DNA of 50,163 nucleotides from Bacillus sp. NTK034 (GCF_017303275.1 NZ_JAFKOJ010000019.1:1-50163), one strand, 5' to 3'; positions 1 to 7,819 are shown, numbered from the stretch's first letter. Notes: a model not told the origin generated them from the sequence alone. Made by a program: numbers and translations.

Positions 1-204
1 TCTACTCTTTTCAATTTAGAAATATATATCCATGGGGGATGAAATCCTGCGAATAAGCGAGCATTCGTGAGTAAACCGTATTAAACTGAGGGAGTTGAAC
101 AAGGAATTTTTACTATGACTGAAGAAGTAGTAATAGTAAGTAAAGTTTTTTTATATTCCTAATGTATATTTTAGGGTTAATATATTTCTTATTGCGGAGG
201 GGTT
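1..204. other. Intergenic left edge, no gene seen
   Basis: No convincing reading frame is seen. Around 86-112 the sequence AAACTGAGGGAGTTGAACAA resembles a decayed right end of the array element described below, so the array may continue to the left of the window. The ribosome binding site of the first gene (GGAGGGG, 196-202) closes the segment. Confidence 0.4.
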
Positions 205-693
205 TTGTTGCAAACACTTTTTAAATATAACTGGATGATACGAAAAGACTGGTATAACTGGTGTGAAGATTTAAGTGAGGAAGAGCTTTTGCAAAACCGA
301 ACAGGTGGAATGGGCAGTATTTTACATACACTTTTCCATATTGTTGATGTTGAGTGGAGCTGGATACGTCTATTACAGGGGAAAGCGGACTTTCAGGAGA
401 GTTTTGATTATTATAACAGCTTGGACAAGGTTCGAAAATTGGACGCAGAATTTCACTTAGAAGTAGAGAACTTTGTGAACAACTGGGATGCCAGTATGGA
501 AAATCAATTATTTTACGATACCCTGCCTGATGGAAGAATTGTAACAGATACTTGGGGTGAAGTTATGCGCCATGCCATTGCCCACGAAATTCACCATATA
601 GGACAATTATCAATTTGGGCAAGAGAATTGGGAAGGAAACCTATTTCTGCAAACCTTATAGGGAGGGGACTTTCCTCTCATTCGACAAAATAA
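205..693 (+). CDS. DinB/YfiT-like superfamily protein
   Basis: A 162-residue protein of the DinB/YfiT four-helix fold, a family of putative metal-dependent, often thiol-related transferases. The usual histidines are visible: LHTLFHIVD near residue 45 and HEIHHIGQL near residue 130. Length is typical. Two TTG codons (205 and 208) follow GGAGGGG at 196-202; the second has the better spacing. This is the first complete cassette-like gene in the array and its stop is directly followed by an array element. The substrate is unknown. Other DinB-like genes lie at 3518, 19356, 22289 and 32844. Confidence 0.85.
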   Translation: MLQTLFKYNWMIRKDWYNWCEDLSEEELLQNRTGGMGSILHTLFHIVDVEWSWIRLLQGKADFQESFDYYNSLDKVRKLDAEFHLEVENFVNNWDASMENQLFYDTLPDGRIVTDTWGEVMRHAIAHEIHHIGQLSIWARELGRKPISANLIGRGLSSHSTK

Positions 694-697
694 TTCA

Positions 698-762
698 TTA
701 AAGGGTTTGCAGAGGCAGCAGCTTTTTTCTAATTGTACTAAAGGGGCAGGTTTGTGGAAGAA
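698..762 (+). repeat. Array element 1
   Basis: A shortened copy. The left box runs straight into the hairpin (GAGGCAGCAGCTTTTTT), then comes the right core ACTAAAGGGGCAGG with TTTGTGGAAGAAG. Core GGGGCAG is at 743-749. It lies just after the first DinB-like gene. Confidence 0.75.
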
Positions 763-795
763 GAAATTGTTTAATAGCAACTGTTGTGACATTAA

Positions 796-828
796 TAAAG
801 ACGGGTTTCCCCGTCTATTGTTTTGTTT
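796..828 (+). terminator. Intrinsic terminator
   Basis: A perfect 6-bp stem (GACGGG at 800-805, CCCGTC at 810-815) is followed by a T-rich tract. It lies between the first cassette and the convergent minus-strand gene at 867. Confidence 0.6.
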
Positions 829-866
829 ATCAAGCTTATCTGTATGAAGGTAGTATAAGAATATTA

Positions 867-1487
867 TTAGTAGGCGATACCTACACGTGAGTTTATATAA
901 TCGCTTTTTTTTATCTGTCTAAATATAAAATCTGCTGTATCCGGTACGGATATTTCAACTCCATCCTCCGGCAAAAAACTTCGCTCTATACGATATTTGC
1001 CTATCTTTTCTCCATCTGGCAAGTAGGTAGGACAGACAATCGTCCATTCGAGGGTTGATTGTTTGAGTATATCATAAACTTTATGATGTTCTTTGGCCGC
1101 CCGGGTTGACTTACGCTTTGATTCACTTGATTGATAACGCAGAGAATTTGGCGTGGTCCTACTTTGCAGGATACCTGCAGTTCCTATAGTTATTATTCGT
1201 TTTATACCTTCATTTTCCATTGCTTCTATAATAAGTGGCATACTTTCTGATAGAGTGGTGGTGCCATCAGTATTAAGTGCACTAATAACTATATCAATCC
1301 CCTGCATTGCACATACGATATCATCATTATTTAAAACATTCCCTCGAATAATGGTTAAATTTTTATTATTTATTTGAATCTTCTCAGGAGTACGAACTAA
1401 TACAGTAACATTATGTCTGTCATGAAGGGCATACGTAACTATTTGACTTCCAACTCGTCCAGTTGCACCTAAAATTAAAATATTCAT
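867..1487 (-). CDS. NAD(P)-binding oxidoreductase (atypical SDR, NmrA/YwnB-like)
   Basis: A 206-residue Rossmann-fold protein. The N-terminus reads MNILILGATGRVGSQIV, the glycine-rich dinucleotide loop of atypical short-chain dehydrogenases; GIDIVISAL and RIITIGTAGI fit later strands of the fold. The family includes NAD(P)H-sensing and flavin-reductase-like proteins, and no substrate can be assigned. The gene points against most of the array. An array element in + orientation separates it from the methyltransferase gene upstream of it. A GAGCTC-containing leader precedes the ATG without a strong ribosome binding site. Confidence 0.85.
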   Translation of the reverse strand: MNILILGATGRVGSQIVTYALHDRHNVTVLVRTPEKIQINNKNLTIIRGNVLNNDDIVCAMQGIDIVISALNTDGTTTLSESMPLIIEAMENEGIKRIITIGTAGILQSRTTPNSLRYQSSESKRKSTRAAKEHHKVYDILKQSTLEWTIVCPTYLPDGEKIGKYRIERSFLPEDGVEISVPDTADFIFRQIKKSDYINSRVGIAY

Positions 1488-1550
1488 AATAATGAGCTCC
1501 TTTTCAAATACTAATATTTTAATATATAAGTTAATTTATTGTCTTTTTAA

Positions 1551-1632
1551 ACTAACGAGGGTTAAAGTTGAAGACCAAGGTTTGCGTCGGCAGCCTTTTC
1601 TTATTCGACTAACGGGGCAGGTTTGTTTAATA
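1551..1632 (+). repeat. Array element 2
   Basis: A full copy of the second hairpin subtype: left box ACTAACGAGGGTTA, GTTGAAGACC...GTCGGCAGCC hairpin with a T-rich tract, and right core CGACTAACGGGGCAGG with TTTGTTTAA. It is in + orientation although both neighbouring genes are on the minus strand. Confidence 0.85.
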
Positions 1633-1662
1633 GGACATATTAACTGAGATTCCTTTTTAGAG

Positions 1663-1700
1663 AAATTAAAAACCGCTCAATCATCAATCGCGTTGAGCGG
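1663..1700 (-). terminator. Intrinsic terminator of the methyltransferase gene
   Basis: A perfect 8-bp stem (CCGCTCAA at 1673-1680 and TTGAGCGG at 1693-1700), followed on the minus strand by TTTTTAATTT. It sits just beyond the stop of the minus-strand methyltransferase. Confidence 0.8.
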
Positions 1701-1712
1701 CAAATAAGAATA

Positions 1713-2627
1713 TTATTTTTTTACAGCGTGGATATAGTGAATTGTTTCGAATGCAGTCAAAAAATCCGTCCGATTACTAAAGAAACGGTCATTTATCTTA
1801 ACTGGTGACAAATGTTCATAAATCAGTAACCCTGATTTTTCTAACATATTCTCGATCTCATTATAAGTGAAACAGGATTTCATTGGTTCTCCACTTGCCG
1901 AAGCCATTTTCACCATATTTTCGACTCTATTAGATATTCCTTTTTCTTCAAAGAGATTTTCGTCCGCATAATCAAAAACGATAGAACTTCCTATTGGGGC
2001 TTTAGCAAATAGACTACTTATCAAACGTGAATTTTCCTCTTTAGTCAAATAATAAGACACACCCAAAAGGCTAAAGAAAGTCTTTTTGTTTTCAAAGCCT
2101 TCATCTATAAGTTTTTGAAAGGAGAACTTTTTTGTAAAGTCCATAGAAACAAAATGGAGATTCCCCGGGGGTATAAGGTTGGCATTATCAAACCTTTTCT
2201 TTTTAGATTCCTGTGTAGATGGATGGTCAATTTCAAATATCTCTAATATTTTTTCTAATTCAGGATGCCTGAAACAAAAAGTATCTAAGCCGGCTCCAAG
2301 TATTACGTACTGTTTTAATCCTAACATTATTTCATTTAATAATACTTTTTCGCAATACGCTGCACGAGCTAGAGGCGTGGGAGAAAGCTGGACTTGTGTA
2401 ATCCATTTTAAGACTTCTTCCGATTTACCTTGCAACGTTTGAGCAATACCTTCGTTAAAAAATTGTATACCTTTAATCATATTCTCACTGATTTCTGAAA
2501 TCTCTTTTTTGGAAATTAGTTCTTGTGCAACATAATCATCAAAAATTTTAGGGGTGTCATATTGACTGTGATATGCTCGACCAAACGCTGATATTAATGA
2601 CGTTAAACTGGATTCATTGGGCTTCAT
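1713..2627 (-). CDS. Class I SAM-dependent methyltransferase (LCMT/PPM1-like)
   Basis: A 304-residue protein. The SAM-binding motif YVILGAGLDTF lies near residue 108 and an acidic EIDHP follows at the end of the next strand; the AAYCEKVLL segment before the motif and SLLGVSYYLT after it fit the leucine carboxyl methyltransferase/PPM1 family of bacterial O-methyltransferases. The acceptor is unknown. The gene is on the minus strand within the array. It has its own strong sigma-A promoter at 2707-2735, a leader hairpin, a good ribosome binding site (GAGGAGGCAATTG before ATG) and its own terminator, so it looks like a self-sufficient unit. Confidence 0.85.
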   Translation of the reverse strand: MKPNESSLTSLISAFGRAYHSQYDTPKIFDDYVAQELISKKEISEISENMIKGIQFFNEGIAQTLQGKSEEVLKWITQVQLSPTPLARAAYCEKVLLNEIMLGLKQYVILGAGLDTFCFRHPELEKILEIFEIDHPSTQESKKKRFDNANLIPPGNLHFVSMDFTKKFSFQKLIDEGFENKKTFFSLLGVSYYLTKEENSRLISSLFAKAPIGSSIVFDYADENLFEEKGISNRVENMVKMASASGEPMKSCFTYNEIENMLEKSGLLIYEHLSPVKINDRFFSNRTDFLTAFETIHYIHAVKK

Positions 2628-2649
2628 TCAATTGCCTCCTCTTAAACGA

Positions 2650-2679
2650 ATATAAGATTCCCCGGCCAGGAGAATCTTA
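2650..2679 (-). promoter_or_regulatory. Leader hairpin upstream of methyltransferase
   Basis: A 9-bp inverted repeat (ATAAGATTC and GAATCTTAT) lies in the presumed 5' leader of the methyltransferase, between its promoter and ribosome binding site. It could be an operator or an RNA hairpin affecting expression. No U-run follows on the minus strand, so a simple terminator is less likely. Confidence 0.5.
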
Positions 2680-2706
2680 TTATACACAGAGGTTTATAAG
2701 TTGTAA

Positions 2707-2735
2707 ATTATAGCATAAATAGAATTTTTTGTCAA
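2707..2735 (-). promoter_or_regulatory. Sigma-A promoter of the methyltransferase gene
   Basis: On the minus strand a perfect TTGACA (2735-2730) and a perfect TATAAT (2712-2707) are separated by 17 bp. Transcription would start near 2700 and give a leader of about 70 nt containing the 2650-2679 hairpin. Confidence 0.85.
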
Positions 2736-2744
2736 ATTATTTGG

Positions 2745-2775
2745 TTGTGCTGGCAGGTTTGATAAAGAAGGAGAG
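2745..2775 (+). repeat. Array element remnant
   Basis: Only the right end can be recognised (GCTGGCAGGTTTGATAAAGA, then an AAGGAG-like tail). It lies between the methyltransferase promoter and the acetyltransferase gene, where an element is expected. Confidence 0.45.
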
Positions 2776-2824
2776 GTGACTTATTTATAGAACTCTTTAA
2801 GAAAAGATAGGGGTGGAAATAAGT

Positions 2825-3340
2825 ATGATATTGAAGAATGAACTGCTTATTCGACTTATGAACGGTAATGGTTTTGAAGTTATGGTTAAATGGCTAAATG
2901 ACCAAAGAGTTTTGGAATTCTATGAAGAGCCACCTTCAAATATAGATATGGTGATTAAAAAATACGGTCCAAGAGTTGAAGGGAAACATTATGTTATTCC
3001 TTGTATTGTAGAATACAAAAACGAACCAATAGGTTATATACAATACTATGAGATTCAAGAAAATGATTTAAAGAGATACGGCTATTCAGCAAACCAAAAT
3101 ATTCATGGAATAGACCAATTTATTGGAGAAACCCAATTATGGGGTAAAGGGATAGGCACTACAATGATTCTAATGATGTTAGATGAACTTAGTAAAAATA
3201 AAGGTGCCTTAAGTGTGGTATTAGAGGTGAAAAAAAATAATAGTAGAGCAATATCAAGTTATAAGAAGTGTGGTTTTAGAAAAATAAAAGAGCTTTATAA
3301 TGACCTTTACTTAATGGAATGGATAAAGGGAACCCACTAA
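2825..3340 (+). CDS. GNAT acetyltransferase, AAC(6')-like
   Basis: A GNAT-fold N-acetyltransferase of about 171 residues. The acetyl-CoA loop is LWGKGIGTTMI, preceded by GIDQFIGE, a combination found in aminoglycoside 6'-N-acetyltransferase-like members; KKNNSRAISSYKKCGFRK is the typical C-terminal GNAT motif. A GTG is available at 2813, but the AGGGGTG at 2809-2815 is correctly spaced for the ATG at 2825. Whether aminoglycosides are the substrate cannot be told from sequence. An array element follows the stop. Confidence 0.85.
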   Translation: MILKNELLIRLMNGNGFEVMVKWLNDQRVLEFYEEPPSNIDMVIKKYGPRVEGKHYVIPCIVEYKNEPIGYIQYYEIQENDLKRYGYSANQNIHGIDQFIGETQLWGKGIGTTMILMMLDELSKNKGALSVVLEVKKNNSRAISSYKKCGFRKIKELYNDLYLMEWIKGTH

Positions 3341-3351
3341 ATTCTTTAAAT

Positions 3352-3437
3352 AAGCTAAAGTTGTTGTTTATAACCAAGATCAGCCATCTAAGGCGGGTTC
3401 GCTTATTGAACTAAGGAGCAGGTTTGTTGAAGAAGAA
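3352..3437 (+). repeat. Array element 3
   Basis: A full-length but diverged copy: left box AGCTAAAGTTGTTG, hairpin half AGATCAGCC..AAGGCGGGTT, right core GAACTAAGGAGCAGG followed by TTTGTTGAAGAAG. Core heptamer GGAGCAG is at 3415-3421. Confidence 0.8.
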
Positions 3438-3517
3438 ACCCAGTGCAAAGCAGGTAATAATAATCCTTATCTTGAAATAAGAGAGATTGAAAATATTATG
3501 TAAAGGAGGAACAAAAG

Positions 3518-3988
3518 ATGCAGGCCTTAATTGAGGAGTACAGTCGAGGATTTACGATGTTAAGGGAATCCATAAGTGAGTTATCTGAGGAAGAGATTAG
3601 GTACAACCCAGGAAAGGATAAATGGAGTATACATCAGATAATTATTCATATTACAGATTCTGAATTGGTGGCTACACATAGAATGAAAAAAGTTTTGTCA
3701 GAGCCGGAACCACTATTACCAGCACCTGACCAAGATGCTTGGGCGAGCTCATTGGTTTATGAACAATTAGATCGTGAACAATACCTTCTACTTTTTAAAA
3801 TGCTTCGCTCCAGTATGCTTCCTATTATCCACAATTTGACAACTGAACAACTTCAAAGAATTGCAGTGTATCCAGATGGTGCGCGATTGACATTCAAAGA
3901 TTTGTTGGAATTCCGAGTCGCCCATATACGTGGACATCTTGACCAAATTAAAAGAGTTAAAAAGGCTTTTAGGGAAAAGCATAAATAA
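3518..3988 (+). CDS. DinB-like damage-inducible superfamily protein
   Basis: A 156-residue DinB/YfiT-fold protein. WSIHQIIIHITDSEL near residue 40 and VAHIRGHLDQIKRV near the C-terminus carry the family's metal-binding histidines. The ATG follows AAAGGAGGAAC at good spacing. It is a single-gene unit bounded by elements on both sides. Activity unknown; the fold is shared by bacillithiol- and mycothiol-dependent enzymes. Confidence 0.85.
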   Translation: MQALIEEYSRGFTMLRESISELSEEEIRYNPGKDKWSIHQIIIHITDSELVATHRMKKVLSEPEPLLPAPDQDAWASSLVYEQLDREQYLLLFKMLRSSMLPIIHNLTTEQLQRIAVYPDGARLTFKDLLEFRVAHIRGHLDQIKRVKKAFREKHK

Positions 3989-4004
3989 AATATTTAGCTT
4001 CTTC

Positions 4005-4090
4005 CACTAACGTGTGCTTATATTCAAGATCAGCTGCTGAATCAGGCAGCTTTTCTTATTCAACAAAAGTGGCAGTTTAGTAGAACAATC
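4005..4090 (+). repeat. Array element 4
   Basis: A full copy: left box CACTAACGTGTGCTTATATT, hairpin CAGCTGCTGAATCAGGCAGC with a T-rich tract, right core TTCAACAAAAGTGGCAG with TTTAGTAGAA. It is nearly identical, over the left box and hairpin, to the element at 10841-10926. Confidence 0.9.
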
Positions 4091-4097
4091 GTCATTA

Positions 4098-4135
4098 GCT
4101 TTTTTTCAACAATCGGGCCATTTTGTTGAATAAAA
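4098..4135 (+). repeat. Extra right-core palindrome
   Basis: Perfect 8-bp arms TTCAACAA (4105-4112) and TTGTTGAA (4123-4130) surround a CGGGCC-containing centre. This is a second, isolated copy of the right palindrome of the array element, immediately after element 4 and without its own terminator hairpin. Confidence 0.6.
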
Positions 4136-4202
4136 AAGGAATTATTTGTAGGTTAATCGAAGAAAATTCTGAAGATAAAAAAAGGATAATGGAGAGGATA
4201 AA

Positions 4203-4882
4203 ATGAAGGTTATCGGTCTTATTGGTGGAATGAGTTGGGAATCTTCTGTTGAATATTATCGGATTATCAATGAAGAAGTTAAAAGAAGATTAGGGGGATT
4301 ACATTCAGCGAAATGTCTTTTATATAGTGTAGATTTTCATGAAATTGAACGTTATCAATCAGAAGGCGCCTGGGAAAAGGCCGGTGAAGTGTTAGGTAAT
4401 GCTGCTCGTTCTTTGGAAAAGGGGGGAGCTGACTTTATTGTCATTTGTACTAACACGATGCACAAAGTTATAGGTGACATCCAGTCGAAAATTAATGTCC
4501 CCCTGCTGCATATCGCAGATGCAACAGCAGCCCAAATTAAAGAGAAAGGAATTAATTACTTGGCACAAGGTACACAATGGAGCAAGATTTTTATAAATCA
4601 CGCTTGGAGTTTAACGGTATACAAGTTATGGTGCCAAATGACAATGAAAGAGAGATTGTAAACAAGATTATTTACGAAGAGTTATGTTTGGGTAAGATTC
4701 ATCAAGAATCAAGGGATTATTATAAAAAAGTTATCCATGGTTTAATCGAATCTGGAGCTAAAGGGGTTATACTGGGCTGTACAGAAATTGGATTATTGGT
4801 AAAGCCGGAGGATTCTGATGTTCCTCTATTTGACACAACCTACATACATGCTTTTGAAGCTGTAAATATGTCCTTGAAATAG
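4203..4882 (+). pseudogene. Aspartate/glutamate racemase, disrupted by a small deletion
   Basis: The two parts together match a cofactor-independent Asp/Glu racemase (YgeA-like). The first part begins MKVIGLIGGMSWESSVEYY and has the catalytic-cysteine motif CTNTMH; the second has the second cysteine motif GCTEIG. After KEKGIN at about 4554 the frame is lost. It resumes at about 4566 as GTRYTMEQDFY in another frame. The residues usually found between these points are missing, which fits a deletion of a few nucleotides. Read literally, the first frame stops at 4661 and a separate ATG at 4577 opens the second. The enzyme is probably inactive. Confidence 0.85.
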
Positions 4883-4992
4883 GGTTATGAAGTCTTATTA
4901 AGGATTTTTAATTCTTCCGCAATACGGCGTTTTTCTTTAGGAAAAAGGCGTCAATTTTGTATGCCCCCAAACAATTATTGTGAAGGTTTTCA

Positions 4993-5078
4993 CTTAAACG
5001 ATAGGGTGCAAGAGTTAAAGATGAGGATCGCTGGAGCGATCTCTTTCTTGTTTAACAAACGGGGCAGATTAGTTTAGT
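4993..5078 (+). repeat. Array element 5
   Basis: A full copy: left box AAACGATAGGGTGCAAGAG, hairpin GATCGCTGGAGCGATC followed by TCTTTCTTG, right core TTTAACAAACGGGGCAG with ATTAGTTTAG. The hairpin differs in sequence from other copies but keeps its pairing. Confidence 0.85.
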
Positions 5079-5089
5079 ATGTTTATTTT

Positions 5090-5118
5090 TTGAATTATTC
5101 TAACTTTTTTATGATAAA
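5090..5118 (+). promoter_or_regulatory. Putative sigma-A promoter of the HAD gene
   Basis: TTGAAT (5090-5095), 17 bp, then GATAAA (5113-5118). It lies just downstream of an array element and about 40 bp before the ATG, suggesting that this unit carries its own promoter. Confidence 0.4.
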
Positions 5119-5156
5119 ATTGGGTTGCTTTTAGATGATTCGGGAGGTATTTTTCT

Positions 5157-5822
5157 ATGGGTGAATACAAAATAATTTTATTTGATTTAGACGGCACACT
5201 TTCGGATCCGAAGGTCGGTATTACTAAATCTGTTCAATATGCATTAGAAAAATTGGGCATTATTGAAACTAATCTTGATAAACTTGAATGTTTTATTGGA
5301 CCACCACTTCAGGTTTCATTTTCTGAATACTACGGTTTTAATGAGGAGAAATCACAAATAGCAATTGATTTTTATAGGGAACGATTTAAGCAAAGGGGGA
5401 TGTTTGAGAATGAGTTATATTCTAATCTTTCACCATTTTTAAAATCATTAAAAGAACAACAATATACCTTAACCGTTGCAACTTCAAAACCCACGGTATT
5501 TTCAGAACAGATTCTTAAATATTTTAATATTGACCACTATTTCGATCTCGTTGTTGGAAGTAATCTTGATGGTACAAGAACATCTAAAACTGAAATTATT
5601 CAATACATACTTGATAAGCACAAAAATTATAGGCTTGATAACTTTATTATGGTGGGAGATCGTAAGCACGATATTATTGGTGCAAATAATGTTGGGATTG
5701 ATTCAATTGGAGTAACGTATGGATACGGATCCTTTGAAGAATTAAGTGAGTTTAATCCTACTTACATTGTTCATAGTATTGATCAGATAAAAGAAATTTT
5801 AATGACCAGCATAGTTAAATAA
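5157..5822 (+). CDS. HAD-superfamily hydrolase (phosphoglycolate phosphatase-like)
   Basis: A 221-residue HAD subfamily IA phosphatase. The nucleophile motif is FDLDGTL (residues 9-15), the motif II/III region includes VATSKPT, and the acidic motif is MVGDRKHDIIGA. A helical cap lies between them. Length is normal. The substrate is probably a small phosphorylated metabolite but cannot be assigned. The ATG follows CGGGAGGTATTTTTCT. The gene is bounded by elements on both sides. Confidence 0.9.
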   Translation: MGEYKIILFDLDGTLSDPKVGITKSVQYALEKLGIIETNLDKLECFIGPPLQVSFSEYYGFNEEKSQIAIDFYRERFKQRGMFENELYSNLSPFLKSLKEQQYTLTVATSKPTVFSEQILKYFNIDHYFDLVVGSNLDGTRTSKTEIIQYILDKHKNYRLDNFIMVGDRKHDIIGANNVGIDSIGVTYGYGSFEELSEFNPTYIVHSIDQIKEILMTSIVK

Positions 5823-5839
5823 ATTTCCTAAAGAAAGAT

Positions 5840-5946
5840 TGTGAAGTAATGTACTTAAAGTAAAGGGTGCATTACCTAAAGATACAGCTGCCATCTCAGG
5901 CGGCATTTCTTAATCTACTAACGGGGCAGGTTAGTTACACAAGGAG
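5840..5946 (+). repeat. Array element 6 (long form)
   Basis: This copy has an upstream extension (GTGAAGTAATGTACTTAAAG) before the left box AAAGGGTGCATTACC. Then come hairpin CAGCTGCC..CAGGCGGC and right core CTACTAACGGGGCAGG followed by TTAGTTAC, where ACTAAC and GTTAGT pair exactly. It is nearly identical over about 60 bp to the first part of the copy at 8732-8886. Confidence 0.9.
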
Positions 5947-5981
5947 ATACGATAGAAACAATACAGGAGGAGAAAAATACA

Positions 5982-6650
5982 ATGATTAAGGCTGCTATTT
6001 TTGACTTAGATGAAACCTTACTTAATAGGGATAAGGCAATAGAGCAAATGTTTTTAATAATTTTAGATAAGTGTTATGAGGATGTTAAACATTCAGTAAA
6101 AAATGAAATGTTGAAGAAATTCAAAGAGTATGATAAAGAAAGCTATGGTCATAATGATAAATCAAAAGTTTTTGAATCATTTTTTGATGAATTCCCACCA
6201 AAATATAAATTGCTACGTAATGAGATTCAAGATTTTTGGAATAATAATTTTCCTCATTGTTTTACTATAAACCCAAGTACTATAAATATAGTAAATACAC
6301 TAAAGATGCAAGTTAAAGTTGCAATTATAACAAATGGCTCAACTCAGAGACAAAAAGCTAAAATAATTAATACTATGTTAAATTGTTGTTTTGAAGTAAT
6401 AATTATCTCTGAAGAAGTGGGATTTAGCAAACCTGACAAACGCATATTTGAATTAGCACTAAATAAGCTTAATGTAAAACCTGAAGAAGCATTATTCGTT
6501 GGAGATGACATAGAAAAGGATATTGGTGGTTGTCAAAATGCAAATATAAAGGGCATATGGTTCAATCCTCACAAGAACAAGAATGATACCGATATAAAAC
6601 CATATGCCGAGGTCAATTCTTTTGATGGATTATTAAGTTATTTTTCATAA
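5982..6650 (+). CDS. HAD-superfamily hydrolase
   Basis: A 222-residue HAD phosphatase: nucleophile motif FDLDETL (residues 7-13), ITNGSTQRQK as the motif II threonine/serine region, and FVGDDIEKDIGGCQNA as the acidic motif. Related proteins hydrolyse small phosphoesters; no specific substrate can be proposed. The ATG follows AGGAGGAGAAAAATACA. It shares no clear similarity with the preceding HAD gene beyond the fold motifs, so these are two independent units. Confidence 0.9.
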   Translation: MIKAAIFDLDETLLNRDKAIEQMFLIILDKCYEDVKHSVKNEMLKKFKEYDKESYGHNDKSKVFESFFDEFPPKYKLLRNEIQDFWNNNFPHCFTINPSTINIVNTLKMQVKVAIITNGSTQRQKAKIINTMLNCCFEVIIISEEVGFSKPDKRIFELALNKLNVKPEEALFVGDDIEKDIGGCQNANIKGIWFNPHKNKNDTDIKPYAEVNSFDGLLSYFS

Positions 6651-6665
6651 TGACTAACGTTCTTG

Positions 6666-6757
6666 AACTACCGGGTGCTTTACTTTACTTTAGATCCAGA
6701 TGTCATCCCAGGCGGCTTTACTTATTGTACTAAAGGGGCAGGTTTGTGGAATAAGAA
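6666..6757 (+). repeat. Array element 7
   Basis: A full copy: left box AACTACCGGGTGCTTTAC, hairpin GATGTCATCCCAGGCGGC with a T-rich tract, right core GTACTAAAGGGGCAGG with TTTGTGGAATAAG. The right end closely matches that of element 1. Confidence 0.85.
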
Positions 6758-6797
6758 ATGCTAAATTAATGTTAATTAGTTTTGGGAGGAATTCGAA

Positions 6798-6976
6798 CTG
6801 AAAAGACCATTCGGAGTTCACATTGAGGGTTCAATTTATACAAACAACGGTACGATTTAAAACACGATGAATTTTTGGAAGCATTTATTGATTTTGTTGA
6901 AAGCAAAGGTTGGAGTTTCGGTGGAGGTAGTTCCCAAATAGATGAACAAGGAAAAAAGATAGCTGATATTGATTAG
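6798..6976 (+). pseudogene. Small conserved hypothetical, frameshifted
   Basis: After GGGAGGAATTCGAA, a frame opening at a CTG codon reads KRPFGVHIEGSIYT and soon stops. Shifting frame at about 6840 restores RYDLKHDEFLEAFIDFVESK, then GWSFGGGSSQID and the stop at 6974-6976. The pieces look like one protein of about 60 residues broken by a one-base change near 6838-6845. It is a short single-gene unit between two elements. Confidence 0.6.
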
Positions 6977-6984
6977 GTTGTTGA

Positions 6985-7062
6985 AATAGCAATTGCTTTG
7001 CTTCAATAAAGAGCAAAGCAATTTTCTTTTTTGCTATCGGGGTCAGATTAGTCTAACAAGGG
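6985..7062 (+). repeat. Array element 8 with terminator
   Basis: A perfect 11-bp stem (ATTGCTTTGCT at 6992-7002 and AGCAAAGCAAT at 7012-7022) followed by TTTCTTTTTT acts as the hairpin. The right core is CTATCGGGGTCAG with ATTAGTCTAACAAGG. The left box is not recognisable. Confidence 0.7.
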
Positions 7063-7222
7063 AGAAAGATAATTGAGTAATAAAATGTAATATGTAGGCA
7101 GTATCATTTCTTGCCAGCCGAAAAGCAAATCATTGTGATATCTTTAGAATCAAATCAGCAGAAGTATAAAGATTTTATTGTATAAAAGGTGTGCTTTATA
7201 TATTTTAAGGAGAAGTGAAACC

Positions 7223-7417
7223 ATGAAAAAACATTGTTGTGAGGATATGGATTATCATGCAAATTTCAAATGTGATATACATAAAAATCCCTTTGACTGT
7301 CCTGACAAAATAATCATTTTTAATGAAAAAGATAATGACTACGGATTAATAGTTCGCGATGGTGGTTCTTCAAGTATAGTAATTGCTTTCTGTCCGTGGT
7401 GTGGTTCTAGATTATAA
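7223..7417 (+). CDS. Small zinc-ribbon-like protein (DUF6980-type)
   Basis: A 64-residue protein with KHCCEDM at the start, HKNPFDCPD in the middle and CPWCGSRL at the end. Paired cysteines suggest metal binding, and VRDGGSSSIVIAFCPWCG fits the DUF6980 family as I recall it. Upstream in-frame codons extend to 7178, but AAGGAGAAGTGAAACC directly precedes the ATG at 7223, which I take as the start. Function unknown. Confidence 0.75.
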   Translation: MKKHCCEDMDYHANFKCDIHKNPFDCPDKIIIFNEKDNDYGLIVRDGGSSSIVIAFCPWCGSRL

Positions 7418-7427
7418 TTTGTTGTTA

Positions 7428-7510
7428 AGATACCGGAATCTTATGTTCAAGACCAGCTGCTTATTGGTGCTTTTTCTTTTTAAATTATCGGGCAGGTTAG
7501 TTAAAAGAAA
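7428..7510 (+). repeat. Array element 9
   Basis: A diverged full copy: left box GATACCGGAATCTTATG, TTCAAGACCAGCTGC..TGGTGC hairpin with CTTTTTCTTTTT, right core AAATTATCGGGCAGG with TTAGTTAAAAG. Confidence 0.8.
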
Positions 7511-7669
7511 AAAATGGAATTTTATCTTTATTGTTCAACTTGTATTTAGTATTATTAAATAGAGATGTATAAGGAAGGGGAATCTATACTCCATATGTGG
7601 AATACCTTGAAATGATTATTTAATTAGATAGAGACAATTGCGATCCTTTAATTCAAAGGAGGCGTTTAT

Positions 7670-7795
7670 TTGTCTATCTTAAAATCATTCAAGGGATACA
7701 TGGTGTGGACAATTAAATTCCCATTACCAAGCAGCTATCTTTGTGTATCTGCTTTTTTTATGGGTAAAAATACATCTCAATTGACACAAACATAG
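7670..7795 (+). CDS. Possible small ORF (41 residues)
   Basis: A TTG codon placed 5-6 bases after AAAGGAGG opens a 41-codon frame containing FKGYMVWTIKFPLP and a short hydrophobic stretch. The ribosome binding site is good, but the peptide matches no family I know and could be the remains of a longer membrane protein. It occupies much of the 402-bp gap before the phosphotransferase gene. Confidence 0.3.
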   Translation: MSILKSFKGYMVWTIKFPLPSSYLCVSAFFMGKNTSQLTQT

Positions 7796-7819
7796 AATCC
7801 CTATATTGGGGGAATTTTA

